Assembly: GCA_963576565.1 (NCBI GenBank) | Contig: OY755039.1 | Location: 142,235,369 to 142,299,368 of the forward strand | Direction: 5' to 3' | DNA length: 64,000 nucleotides | Source of the DNA: Aspidapion aeneum | Taxonomy: Eukaryota > Arthropoda > Insecta > Coleoptera > Brentidae | Shown here: piece by piece, positions 33,501-44,790 of the stretch | Layout: every line of letters starts with the position of its first letter | Numbering within the stretch: position 1 is the stretch's first letter | The notes under the pieces: generated by a model | What the model was told of the DNA's origin: nothing | The model's input: only the letters and a program-made list of their open reading frames with translations | The model's database searches: none | Position numbers and translations under genes: made by a program

Positions 33501-36500
33501 ATTAATCACCACCCTACACCTGAAATACTAAGTAATCTCCAAACTAAATTTTATTCAAACAGGTCCAGATACTGTTTAGCACAGAGCGGTGGTATTTTTG
33601 AGAATTTAATTCGTTAGGTAGTTCTTAAATCAATATGAAAGAATTTGCTTTTAAAACAGACCCCTCTCTTTTTTGATTCGCTGAGAAAGCCATTAACTTT
33701 AGTTTGCGGTAGAGACAGCATTAAATATTAAATACGTTACGTAGTTATCGTCTAAATTTCCAATATTTTATGTACAACTACCCTCGATCGATTTTTTAAC
33801 GAACTCTCGAAAAGAAAGATCGCCGCGATAGGGGAAACAATCGGTGTCCATAAATTTTCTCCCTCTACTTTACCGGGGCGCACAAAGGACAAATATTGGA
33901 TGTGGATCTGGCTATCCTGAAGCAATGGGCCACGTGTTAACTTCTATCCTTTTTTCTTAGATACTACATATTTTATGCAGGTGCAGTTGTTCTTATCTTA
34001 CATACAGTAATAATTTCTCATGAATCCTATAGCTTTTAACCATGTTGTATATCTCTAGAAGAACTTTTTTATCATGACCTTTTATTACCTTTGGTTTCAA
34101 AGCATCAACTTGGGACAGAACGTAAGCAGTCATTGGGTTTTGGTAACCAAAGTGACAAGCTCCATCAGAAATACGCCAAGCCCAACCACCATTGGTGTCT
34201 CTGGAACCACCCCAGGCAAAGTACCAACCTGAAAATTAAAGGAAACTGTTTATTTTTTAGAAAGTTATTCAAGGAAGCACGGGCTAATTCACAAGCTTCG
34301 CACATTAAACCCCGCAGAAGCAGCATGCTTTCTTATTGATTGAGTCTAATATTTACAAAGGTGCCAGGGGGATAAAGAACCCAAATTGCCACGTTTACAT
34401 AATGTGATAAGATAACTAAAAAGGCATAATTAAATAAACGGTATTTTCTTTAAAAATTAACATTATTTTCATTAAAAATAAAATGTAAAAGCCTATCTTA
34501 CTAGTTTCACCAAGATAAATACAATAAAATATTTTCGCTTTTGTCAAATTACATTAATTAATAATAATTGTGTCCTTTAAACGTTCGAAAAAATTAACAG
34601 CGCGGCAACCTCGCTAACAACGGCGTGGTCGATGACGTACTGTCACTTGTTGTTGATGACCGTCATTGTATTTTGAATCGTTGTGGACTAAAAGGTGATC
34701 CGTGCTAAAAACCTGAGATTTTGTGATTTTTTATTGTTTTTTGCGTTAAAGTCAATATGGTAAAAGAGTGCGAGGTGTATAAAACATCCTATGCCGTAGG
34801 AAATAAACGGTATTTTTACAAGTAAGTAAACAGCTTATTTATCTGTAATCAAAACATATGCGTAGTTAAATATTTTAAGCATTGTTATGTAAACAAAAAG
34901 CCGGTTCTTAAGCTGCCACATTGTTTTGTATTATTACTATTGAGATTCAAAAAATAACATACTTGCTACAATAGAATGTTGAATCATTTTTAATATAAAA
35001 AAGTATTCTCTGGTTTAATGCTGTATTATGGTTTTGTACTATTTTTAAGATTTACAAAGAAATGTTTGTATCATTAAAGGTTTAGGAATGCTTTCAAATT
35101 GACTTGGCAACAATGTCTGAAGATCATTTACTTAAACAAACCTGCCTATGGTTTGAGGTTATGCTGCTTCTACTAAGTTCACAAGCCACTGAGTTTTGTA
35201 GCTGTTTTACACAGGTGTGTAAGGACTCTAAAAGCACACAAGTTTCTACCGACGGAATACGCCCAATTTACAAGTGCCATGCATTCTTCGATACAGCAAG
35301 CGAGAGCAAGACTCTTTGTATGTCTCTTTCTATTCCGTACAGTCACAGTATTTTGTCGAGTAACTGTGTAAGGGCTTTCATCAATAAAAAAACTTTAAAA
35401 AAAATTTCATCACGATTAGTTGTTTCCATCAATATAAAATTACATACGACGATATTGTTCATCAGAAAAAATTATTCCCTGCTAGCCAACGCGCAACGGT
35501 GCTGATAGAGGGGTGGAGGCTGAGGGACAGTAAATTGGGCGACAAGATTCATTTGTTTGTAGTTTCATGGACCTCTCTGTATGTATCCTTACCAATCATG
35601 TAGTGAGCACTGTCTTTTCCAAAGCCACCCGGACAGTTGTGTTTGTCGACGCAGTTACCGACTTTCTTGAAATATTTGTCGTACATGGCATAACGCAGGT
35701 AATCTCCTAATTTGGCAGCTTTTTGTACAGTGGAAGAAACAGTTCCGGATTGACCCTTAGCGTTGGCCCAGGTGTAGGCCCAATATGCAGCTTGGACAGC
35801 TCGGGCGTCAGCATCTACAAAAAATATGTTAAATTAGTTTTCCGATGATTATTGCGGTAATCATTTGAACCAAGAAAGATAGTTACCCTACAACTATTGG
35901 TAACTAGTAATAACTAAGAAAAAACTGCAGTTTCAAGGTGTGTTTTACAAGTTTAATGTAATACCATTTGGCATATGCAAAGCTTCCGTTACATAAAATG
36001 GCTCGCATTATTCGTTTTAAGAAGCCTTATCTACTAGATTGATTAGTATGCAGAAATGAGGTCATACTATTAATAAAAAAATTTGAACAGGATTCAAATC
36101 TACTATTTTTAACTTATTTATGTATCAGAAAATAATAAAAAAGCAAAAAAAAACCGCTTTCTCGACCACAATGCTATGCCATTTGGTCTTACCTAGAAAT
36201 TATGGCTTGGATAGTCGGTTTTTTGGTCCTGAACTAAGGCCAGGTATAAGTAATAATAGAATTAGTATTAGAAATGAGAGAGAAAAGGACTTTTACTAGT
36301 TTAATGTAGAATGTAGTAGCCAGAAAATTCAATTTTTAAGTTGAAATGGTTTTTATCAGTCTAATGTTATGCCATTTTAATATACATAAAAAGGTGCATA
36401 AAAGTCGTTCGGAGACTCCTTATCGAGTAGGACTGCTTAGTATTAGACCTAAACAGTCCCATGTAAATAACGAGCAAACCATTAATTGAGGAGACCTATT

Positions 36501-39500
36501 TGAAAATAGGAGTCACCAAGTGAAGAAAAAAAGAAAACCGCATCCTTAATTGGAGGTATACTTTATCAGTTTAATGTAATGCCGTTTGGTTTATTCAATG
36601 CTTCGGCTACAATTGAAAGGCTCATGCAAAGCATTCTATGGAGCGTTAGCTGAAAATTATTTTTTAGATGGTTGGTTTTTCAGTCTTGACTTAAATAGTG
36701 AGTATTGTTAAGTAGAAATTAGCAGAACAAAATAGAGATGAGGACTCTACTAGTTGAATTTATTGCTATTTATTGCTATTTGTTTGTTGCATTGCATTGC
36801 AAATACTACATGCATTGCATTGAAAATACTACATGAAGGTTCCATATGCCATTCGAAAAGGCCTTTAATAAAAGACTTGCCTACTATACTTGGATGAATT
36901 TTTAGTAATGGAAAAAACTAAGACCAGCATCTAAATAATCCACAAAAAACATTTTTAATAATCGGAAATGAAAACCTCAAATTTAATACAAAGAAGTGTT
37001 TTCTATCCAGGGAATAGTATTTACTTTTTTGGTCTCTTCGTCAAATAAGAAGAAAAACAAATAGACAAATGACAAAGAAAATACAAGCACATGCTACTGT
37101 TACTATGATATTAAGAAAGACTCTGTAGAAAAGCAGTTTTGTAGTTTACTAACCGGGAGCAGCGGTGTATTTCCATTGTTTGGCATAGCTGTTGTCCTTG
37201 GTGAACAGGTCCAAGAAGCCATTTGGTCCACCATATTTGAAGTCGTCACAGGTTGGTTGAGGAACGGTTCTCCATACAGATTCCATAGAACCTTTAATTC
37301 AAAAGAAATGCCTTTTAAAAATATTATTAGTTATAGGTATATTTGTCTCCTCATTGTCTCATGCACTCAAACTCATTTTAAGTAACTTAATCTAATCCTA
37401 TGTATGTTAATTTAAAGTGCAGATACTAAATTAAACTAGCCACAACTTTTTATAAATCTGGACCTTACTAACCTCTCTGGAAAGTGTTGATGAATGAAGC
37501 TCCGTCAGTGCCGGGTCCATTTTCACATTGACCTTGAGCATTTCCGAAACCGTAGACGTTGTCTACATCAAGAATCCAGTGCATGGCGTAGATGTCCTTG
37601 TTGCCGTAGGCTGCGGCCAACTCGTCGGCAATGGGGTCCTGTCCTACTGGGACACTGCTGTCAACCTGAAGCAAATATGGCAACAATGGTCAAAACATAG
37701 AAATATTAAACAGAATACTGACTGTATACAGCTACGTTACGCTACCTTAAAGCTGTGATCACATCACGTTTAAAAATCGCTGATATTAAAAAATCACAGT
37801 AACAAATATCAGTGTAATTGAAAAATCACAATATCGCTCATCTCTATAATAAAAACCCAATAAGTTTTGACAGTTAAGTGTTTCGTCCTTATGGGACTCT
37901 TCAGAACACTGTTTGGTCATTGTGACACTCTTGCTAAATTAAATATACTGTTTTATCTGTCTTCTTTCGTTTCTAATGAGGAAAGAAAATCATTTACTCT
38001 GCAAGAAGCGCCATCTGACGAAATACGAGAGAAACTAAAGCAGCAGCATCCGAGTAAAACATATCATCGATCGTACAGGTATTTAATTTAAATATTTATC
38101 AAATAAGTCCAGGTCTTATGGATAGCTCTAACTGCCTACTGGCACGGATCACCTGGTGATCCGTGCTACTGGGGCCAATTTTTTTTATCTCCCCGGAAAG
38201 TACTTTAAACTCGAGAACAGCCAACCCCTGTAGAAGTAAAACAATTTGAATCACCCTGTAGATAAAAAAGCCAAAGCTTGAACTTACCAAAGAAGGGTAT
38301 TCATTTGGAGTATCCATCTCAGCAGCAAAAGTTGCTGGTTTGTTGGGGGGGTAGAAGCTGTTGGTTGGTTGCAAAGTTGGAATGATTTGGCTTTCCAAAC
38401 TTTGCCAGGCAGCATTGAAGTTGCTGAAGTCACCTGAAGAAGAAATAAGAAGTTTCAAAAATGTATGAAATTTCGGATAAACCGTGTAATGCGCGACTAT
38501 CAAAGTGTGTGACGGGCCTCCAGTTAGCCATCTGTGTTTAATCAAACCAAACTAATTTTAGTTTTAGTAACGGGTTAATATTGATTGCATGCATTTCGTG
38601 TGCTATGATGGTGTATTAACTCAGAAGAGGTGGCTCTTCTGTGGTATTAATTTAGCCAGCTTTCAAGGACTTTTGAAGTCATACAGCTTTGCCAAACTTA
38701 TTTATTTTCTGAACGCTTTTGAAACAGCCAAACACACCGTGTAGATGTAGGGTTGTAACTCTGGCAAAATAATTTGGGGCGGTTTGATTTCTAATAACTG
38801 AGAAATGTAAGTTGGTACACAAAAACATTTATGTATCATTGGCTTTATTGAATTTTAGCTGAATTTCGCGCTTAGTATAAGAAACAATGACGACGCTTTA
38901 CGTTTTTGCCCTGACTAGCGCTGTCTCACTCTGGAATTAATTTTCGAGCATGAGAGCCAGTCCATTCGTATTATAGGTCTATGGTGTCCGAGTATAGACA
39001 GAGAGAAAATGAAATGAGAAAAAAAGAAACGAACATAGACCGAGGTTGCCACTATACTTTAAAAATAGTGAGTTTAGGTAAGACAATCAAAATTATTTTA
39101 TTTTTTCTGACCTTGTATTTATACAGTTTTCATTATTATTATTTTTTAAAATTGATGAAAACTATATTGAACATTATTTTTTTCCCAACCAATTTCCATC
39201 AATTGTTAATACTCCTTTCAGCCATTTCTCAAAAACTCTAAGAGTGATAGATGCAAATTAGTTTAGATTTTTTAAACCAAAAAATTATATAAAAGCAATT
39301 TACCACAAAATAATTTTTATCTGCAAAAGTTACAATCCCCTCTCTTAAAAAGCAAAAAGCAGCATTTTTGAAAATTCTCAGTAGCTTATAAACGGCTTGC
39401 TATACAAGGATGACCTAACCTTTTACCTTCCCTTGAAAGCTGAAAAGTATCTTCTTAAGCCCTTCAAAAGGGTTACAGGGTGTTTTTTAAATGCTACCCT

Positions 39501-39808
39501 ATACTTCTTACGTTGGAAATTAAAAGACTCGAAAATTCAACGTCAGCTTTTTGCGTACCTTGGATAGCACCGTACATAGCTTCCAAATAAACATAGTAAC
39601 TGTAGGCTTCAGATGTGGTTTCGTGTCCATGATCTGGAGCTTCAATGCACATGGTCTCTACAGAGTGGTATGGCACTCCGTGTTTGGAAAAGTACCCATT
39701 GCTGCTACTCTTGATTTTGTTGTACTGCACAAGGAACCGGTCTGTGTAAACTCCGGCTTCGATTTGAACTGCGCACGCGACAGCGAGAAGTACCACGATG
39801 GCCTTCAT
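30041..39808 (-). CDS. Glycoside hydrolase family 48 protein (nine exons)
   Basis: Secreted GH48 enzyme of beetle type. Bacterial relatives are processive cellulases; leaf-beetle members (for example the Gastrophysa active-phase protein) have been linked to chitin degradation, so the substrate here is inferred to be chitin rather than cellulose. Exons (minus): 39808-39559, 38433-38288, 37665-37473, 37291-37154, 35814-35593, 34228-34089, 31576-31414, 31049-30843, 30501-30041; all introns are GT-AG and phases match, giving 639 residues. Residues 1-18 form a signal peptide ([18 protein letters not shown]). Family motifs: [16 protein letters not shown] (61-67 holds the Glu region of the bacterial acid), [65 protein letters not shown] and [13 protein letters not shown]. 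No stop or frameshift. Introns in a bacterial-type gene fit old horizontal transfer. Confidence 0.93.
30843..31049 (-). CDS. GH48 exon 8
   Basis: Acceptor TTTCTAG|GT, donor TTGG|GTAAGA. Encodes [20 protein letters not shown] and the segment to SVPDHL. Confidence 0.92.
31414..31576 (-). CDS. GH48 exon 7
   Basis: Acceptor TTCTAG|GGT (phase 0), donor CATG|GTATGT. Encodes [20 protein letters not shown] through [10 protein letters not shown]. Confidence 0.92.
31990..32575 (+). pseudogene. Mariner-type transposase relic in GH48 intron 6
   Basis: The plus strand reads [12 protein letters not shown] then, after a stop, [13 protein letters not shown] and [14 protein letters not shown] with the first catalytic Asp, then YWSQKNKH and pieces of the following region in shifted frames (IWTGI, IIGPFF). 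It opposes the host gene in direction. No inverted ends were found; it is dead. Confidence 0.7.
32580..32760 (-). mobile_element. tRNA-derived SINE
   Basis: The minus strand has a Pol III B box within GTGGGTTCGAGTCCCAC (near 32660) forming a perfect T-arm, preceded by a GC-rich tRNA-like head (about 32760-32680). A short body follows (TTGATCCTAGCTGTGG) and the 3' end is an A-run (near 32591-32581). The head cannot be folded by eye into a full cloverleaf, so a SINE is favoured over a tRNA gene. It lies in GH48 intron 6. Confidence 0.65.
32761..34088. other. Remainder of GH48 intron 6
   Basis: No protein domain or paired repeats recognised. Short GC-rich patches (33240-33500) may be parts of unknown repeats. 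Confidence 0.4.
34089..34228 (-). CDS. GH48 exon 6
   Basis: Acceptor TTTTCAG|GT, donor AAG|GTAATA (phase 0). Encodes [20 protein letters not shown] and HFGYQNP, a core family segment. Confidence 0.92.
34229..35592. other. GH48 intron 5, unassigned content
   Basis: Contains a patch (34560-34840) with a short Met frame ending at a donor-like aag|taagtaa, and a 133-codon plus frame at 35104-35505 without recognisable motif. Nothing here can be named. Confidence 0.35.
35593..35814 (-). CDS. GH48 exon 5
   Basis: Acceptor TTTTGTAG|AT, donor ATTG|GTAAGG. Encodes [20 protein letters not shown] to [10 protein letters not shown]. Confidence 0.92.
35930..37090 (+). pseudogene. Ty3/gypsy reverse transcriptase debris in GH48 intron 4
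   Basis: Near 36560-36650 the plus strand reads [20 protein letters not shown], the hallmark gypsy RT block; near 36878 it reads [17 protein letters not shown], matching the YLDD palm with D to E, then [11 protein letters not shown]. Weaker copies of the FNVMPFG block occur near 35955, 36175 and 36365, about 200 bp apart, implying local tandem duplication. Stops throughout. Confidence 0.75.
37154..37291 (-). CDS. GH48 exon 4
   Basis: Acceptor ATTAAAG|GT, donor CCCG|GTTAGT. Encodes [20 protein letters not shown] to WKYTAAP. Confidence 0.9.
37473..37665 (-). CDS. GH48 exon 3
   Basis: Acceptor GCTTCAG|GTT (phase 0), donor AGAG|GTTAGT. Encodes [34 protein letters not shown] and FINTFQR. Confidence 0.92.
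37666..38287. other. GH48 intron 2
   Basis: Holds a perfect 25-bp palindrome (gcacggatcacc either side of t, 38136-38160) and a plus-strand frame (37867-38091) rich in charged residues that I do not recognise. Confidence 0.4.
38288..38433 (-). CDS. GH48 exon 2
   Basis: Acceptor TTCTTCAG|GT, donor TTG|GTAAGT. Encodes [20 protein letters not shown] to DTPNEYPSL. Confidence 0.92.
38434..39558. other. GH48 intron 1
   Basis: AT-rich; no supported gene or mobile element was recognised. Confidence 0.4.
39559..39808 (-). CDS. GH48 exon 1 (start codon, signal peptide)
   Basis: Starts at ATG 39808; donor CAAG|GTACGC. Carries the secretion signal and the [19 protein letters not shown] motif. A pyrimidine tract and CAG|GATCACT lie 7 bp before the ATG, so a spliced 5' UTR is possible. 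Confidence 0.92.
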
Positions 39809-39885
39809 AGTGATCCTGAAAAAAAAACGTTTATCTTAAAAACTATTTGAGATGCAGGGTCTGCGTCCTTACACAGAGATAAAAT

Positions 39886-39899
39886 ATCTATATAAATAG
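39886..39899 (-). promoter_or_regulatory. Possible TATA element upstream of the GH48 gene
   Basis: The minus strand reads TATTTATATAGATA about 80 bp before the ATG. If the 5' UTR is spliced (see exon 1) the real promoter would lie further upstream. Confidence 0.35.
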
Positions 39900-40540
39900 T
39901 ACCGGGTCTCCATTTTAAAATGACTGAAAATAAGTACAAATACATGTTGGTTTCAATCTTTGGTATGTATCGTGTAAGACGGTTTGCGGTTTAAATATAA
40001 GTTTATTGTAGTTAAGTTTGAACAAAAATACCAAAATTAGGTTTAAGTAGGTATATTCATTGCAATTAGATAAATCAAAATAAATGCAAAACTTTTTATT
40101 AAAATCGAAATATCTTAAATATTCATAAAATAAAACACTAATTGTCTTGAAAAAAGAATCAAAATGCCTTCGTGCAAGAAAGATTTTTTTCGAAATAAGC
40201 CAATAAGATTTTCTTGGGACCAAACAAATGTATTTTATTATGAAAGATTATTTGCCTTCAGTAGATAAAAATTATCTTTTTTACTTTGATTTGATATATT
40301 TTTTTCTGTGTATTATCAATTAAAGTAGAGTACCAAAAAATATTGTTTATAGATCTTTGGACTTTTAACACATATTTTTAAAATCTAAAATTAAAAATTT
40401 ATTTGAATTAAATATAGGTAGGTACTCAAAACTAAACAAATATTTTGTAAAAACTTGTTTACGATATATTTGTTTTTGCGTCATTAAGTACTTTATTGTT
40501 ATATAAAATCTTCTGTCAATTGATCGGCAACTAAGCTTCA
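39900..40540. other. No recognisable feature
   Basis: AT-rich upstream DNA. Confidence 0.4.
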
Positions 40541-41100
40541 AATACTGTTTTTACCTTCCTAGCCCGCGCAACAATAGCTAGAAAAGATATTATTTTCGAG
40601 GAAATTTTTTTTTTCAGATAACGCCGTAAATGTGTTATTTGGGTATATTTTGACCTATCTTAAGGCCGCTTGACATGGTGCATGACAATAAAATTTGCAG
40701 GCAAATGCATGATATTTTGCCCAGGTGCATGCGCAGTACAAATCCAGCTGATTGTTGCAGGCAATCCATTTTTATCGGTCCGGTGCCATTTTTTTGCAGG
40801 CAAACTGTACTTGCATGCAAACTGGGGAATTTTTACCTAGATTCTGGGGAATCAATGCATGGCCATGCACAATGTCAAACGAAAAGGAGATTTTTTGCAG
40901 GCAACAATTTGACCGAAATTTTTTGCTTGCAAATATTTGCAGCGCGTCATGCACCATGTCAAGCGGCCTTTAGCAATATCATCGTGATGTCTGTCTGTGT
41001 GTGTGTCTGTCCGTAACACGATAGCTCCTAAACCGCTAAACCGATTTTCATAATATTTTCAGGTAAAATAGTGCTTGACACTCTAAGGAGCTGAATAGAA
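40541..41100 (+). repeat. Microsatellite-bearing repeat family, copy 1 (interrupted)
   Basis: Shares with 55040-55720 (opposite strand) the blocks taccttcctagcccgcgca, acgccg...gtgttattt, cctatcttagcaatatc, a TCTG/TG run and the block atagctcctaaaccgct. A MITE at 40663-40969 interrupts it. Confidence 0.65.
40663..40969. mobile_element. PIF/Harbinger-like MITE
   Basis: Inverted ends aggccgcttgacatggtgca and complement, flanked by TTA (40660-40662 and 40970-40972). The sister repeat at 55620 has the site unoccupied with a single TTA. A 3-bp TTA duplication is typical of PIF/Harbinger. The interior repeats tgcaggcaa and tgcatg many times. Confidence 0.75.
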
Positions 41101-42341
41101 TTTTGGTCAAAATACATTAACGCTAATGATAGTTTTTTTAAAGTTAAAAATTTTTAAGAATGCTAATTTTTTAACGTTCTTTCTTGAATAAATTGATTTA
41201 CCTTAAAACAATTTGTTTTGAATTAAAATATTTCTTTTTAGTTTAACGCAGCGTTTAATCTTGAAATGAGACTGTATTTTTCTTCTTTAATTGTTTTGTT
41301 TCAGTATACTCCATTTTGTAACAAAGCAAATTTTCTTCATATAAGTAATATTTTGCTTCCAGAGAAAACGCTGCACTAGATTAATTGAGTTCCAATTTAT
41401 AATAAAACAATTTCTGTTTCACACTAAAGTAAAGAGGCTAAGACTTTTTTGTGCTATATCAAGAAAATATTCTCTTAGTTAATAGGAAAGCACAAATTTT
41501 TTTACTTCAAAGCAATTTGTTTTGATCTAAGACAATTTATTTTACCGTGTAGATCACAGATGATAGCCGTATAAGCCGAAACTAGTATGATCTGATGATA
41601 GTGGAGGACGACTTAGAATTTTTAAATTTCTTGACATGAACCTCCATTTAGAGATATGGATTACTTCGTCAATATTATTTTTAGATAACTAATTATATCG
41701 ATCACTTATTGATTCAATCTTGTTTTGCGTCCTTAAGGGCCTGTCCTTAAATTACGTAACTCTCTAGGGGGGTTTGGCCTTGTGTTACACTCAATGTTTT
41801 TTGAATGTGTTTTTTCTTGAAAATGTGTTACTTAATGATACTTAAGAGGTTCCAAAATCAACCGAAACATAATAATGATAATTCCATAAAAATACAGGGT
41901 GATACGCAAAAACGAAACGTAGGGGAATTGTGCCTGAGATGACAAATTTTTGTTTGAGCAACTTTTTTTTCGTGGATAAAATACTCTTAAAAAACATGAA
42001 TAGTTCATTGCATTTTTTAATTCATCTTTTACATTTGACATCAAACGTATGGAATGTAGCCTTAAAAATTTAGCTTTTCCTGCAGCCGAAAAAACAGTAC
42101 ACCTATGACACCTCACACTAATATATAAAGGTGAGATGGCATACTAGAATCTTACTCGCAAGCCAAAATAATACCTACGTACCTACACCTAATTTCAAAA
42201 ACATCTGATACGGAATTGACATTACCTTTGATAGAATTAAAATTGAAATGCAATCAAAATTTGTCTAATTTTATAAGTATTTTTTAAAGTTAGGTGTATA
42301 TTATGCAAAGTTGGTAGCATTTTAATAATTATTATTTATTG
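41101..42341. other. Unassigned, with one mariner-end fragment
   Basis: Near 41895 a single end-like string (tacagggtgatacgcaaaaa) is seen without partner. The rest shows no feature. Confidence 0.4.
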
Positions 42342-42345
42342 AAAG

Positions 42346-44009
42346 TGTAAAGGTCGGGGTTTATTTAATAAAATATAAAAATATTTTACCAAAAATATGA
42401 GAACTTTTAAGGTTTCCGTTTAGTTGATAATAACATTTAACAAGATGAAAAATAAATAAGTAAAAAAAAAATAAATTAGATATTATTTTTTTTAAGAAAA
42501 AAAAATAATATTCATTAAGTTTAAATTTAAAAAAAAATTAAAATAAAAAAAAAATATATAATAATTAATTAAAAAAAAAAAATATTCATTAAAACCTAAA
42601 TTGAAAATATTAAAAACATATTCTAAAACTGGCAGAAAATATACAAGTATTATCGAAGCAAGAAAGTAAAAAAATCACAACAATAAAAAAATATTATTTT
42701 TAAAATAAAATAATAAAAACCAAAAATTTAAAATAATAAATTAAAAATCATAAAAACAAATATTGAGAGACCAGTCGATGAACAAGTAATATTTAAACCA
42801 AAAAAAAAACAAGAGTTAAAATAAAAATGATTGAGACTCACATGAAGCCAGCTGAACTAAAACCCTAACACTTATTTTCACTGGAGAGCACTGTTGATTC
42901 GATCGATCGCAAAATTACAAATGAAATTAATTAAATGAGCCACAAAAGAGGTTGACAAAAATCCCATTTTTACCTGTTTTGTCCACGCCTTAGGAAATTG
43001 TTTATATTAGGGAGCAATGAATACACGACTCTATTGTATTCATTAATTAGGGCGATATTCAGAAACACTGGCTCGATCAAAGCACATTGACCTGTTTCGT
43101 CATAAAAATTTGTGGGGTAAACAAGAGGGGATCGCCTATAAATTCGATTTCTTGAATTATATCCGGGCATTATTAAAGTTCCAGTGTTAAAGTTGCAGCC
43201 AAAAGTGAAAAATAGTAAACAGTTAAAATTAAAGTGAATTAGTAAAAGTTGAGTTAACCATTTTATATAAAAATGTAGTCTTCAAGAAAATCTAGAGTTT
43301 TTGCTCTAGAATAAAAAATATATTTTAGTGATTCGATGACAGAAAGTAAGTTAAAACTATTTGAACATTGATTTAAAAAGAAAATATTACCGTTTATTTA
43401 ATTGCTGTAGACAATTAAATTATTAGACTTTTATACGTAAATATGGATTAGTAATTATAGTAAAGATGAAAAGATGGAGATTGATTTTGAACTTTTGATA
43501 GTGCATTTATTATTTGACGAGATCTAGACTAGTGGAGTAAATTTACTGATATGTTTACGGACTTATTATGTATGTGTTACCATTGAGTTAATTTCACAAT
43601 ATTATGTTCTACAACGTTTTTTTTAGACTCTATCATTTTAATTTGCGAAGACAATTTTGTGACGGAAAAATTGTAATAAAACCAATCAGCTTTGTTCGTA
43701 GATAGACTCTAAGGTATTGGCTAATGTTAATTTTAGCGCATTTTCGTAATTAATTTGAATGTTAGGACCATGCTAGACTTTGGATCTACGATTTTGTATT
43801 AATAATTTTTGACTTTAAATATAACGTATTCTTTATAACAATTGGTGTCTAATTTACTAACAACCAAAAGTCAATAACAACAACTGGCTTTAATCATAGC
43901 TATGTGCAACTAGGACGCCTACCTCCAAATAAATTTAATGTAATCGTGGAAAGGGACAAGTTGTATAAATATACCGCTCGACTAAAGCATCCCTAACCGC
44001 GGCGTTACA
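42346..44009 (+). repeat. 5' long terminal repeat
   Basis: 1,664 bp, TGTAAAGG...CGTTACA. Includes very A-rich stretches (42470-42800) and a 66-codon minus-strand frame present in both LTRs, which I take as fortuitous. A TATA-like string (gttgtataaatatacc near 43960) lies about 45 bp before the LTR end. Confidence 0.92.
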
Positions 44010-44011
44010 TT

Positions 44012-44029
44012 TGGCGCAGTCGGTAGGAT
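44012..44029 (+). promoter_or_regulatory. Primer-binding site (tRNA-Ser type)
   Basis: TGGCGCAGTCGGTAGGAT, two bases after the 5' LTR; TGGCGCAGTCGG is the complement of an insect tRNA-Ser 3' end including CCA, as used by 17.6/297-like elements. Confidence 0.75.
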
Positions 44030-44379
44030 TGATTTTCGGTATGGTGTAAAGATGTATAAAAAAAAAATCTTTTTTTTTTTGAAAATTTAAAATGTGAATA
44101 GTGCCGAAAAGTTCTAGGACTCCTTCAGTCAGTTACTAGCTATAGACATTACACCAAAAGTTAACAAAACAAAAAGAGTTTTCACAACGATAAGAATACA
44201 GTATAAAAATAAAGTGTTTATTCACCACAAATCTATCTCCAGAGAAGATGGTAAAAGTTTTGGGAAAGAGTTTTTTATCATAATTAAGAACTTGGACAGA
44301 CCACCAAAAGATTAGTGTGACACTATGGTTGAAGTTAAAATTTAAAACATTTAAAATGACGAAAGAAGACCTGTACTTA

Positions 44380-44790
44380 CAGCTCGGATAATCAAAAATT
44401 AGAATTGGTAAAGAAAATTTGCAGTCATTTGACTTAGTTCCGACATATGACGGTTTAACCAGCATCGACAAATATTTATCTATAGACGATGAAAGCGCCA
44501 CGCTTAAAAATTGGACAGAGCAACAAAAATTTGGTGATCCGTACTTAAAACTACGATTCAAAGCAAAGCTAGACAGTAAAACTGCTTTGAAAGGGGACAA
44601 GCATTCGTTGCGATGATTTAAAGAATGCGCTACGCGAACAGATTATTCGACCATATGTTCGTGACTCAGCAAGGCAGACAGGCGTATTATACAGACAATT
44701 TTCCATACGCGTTTAAAGTTATTAGCTACCCTTACTTTAACCAGCATCCAGGCCCGTAAACAAAATTTGAAAAAATATGTTAAAGAATAA
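44380..44790 (+). pseudogene. gag remnant of the LTR element
   Basis: Interrupted plus frames read DLVPTYDGLTSIDKYLSIDD and LKNWTEQQKFGDPYLKLRFK, resembling the start of gypsy-type Gag capsid. Stops follow at once and the remaining interior has only scraps (NPTGLLVARVLYKTEEA near 45780, similar to the protease-RT linker). Confidence 0.55.

Noticed and set aside
35104..35505. 133-codon frame in GH48 intron 5
   Set aside because: No domain, low-complexity tail and no splice or promoter context.
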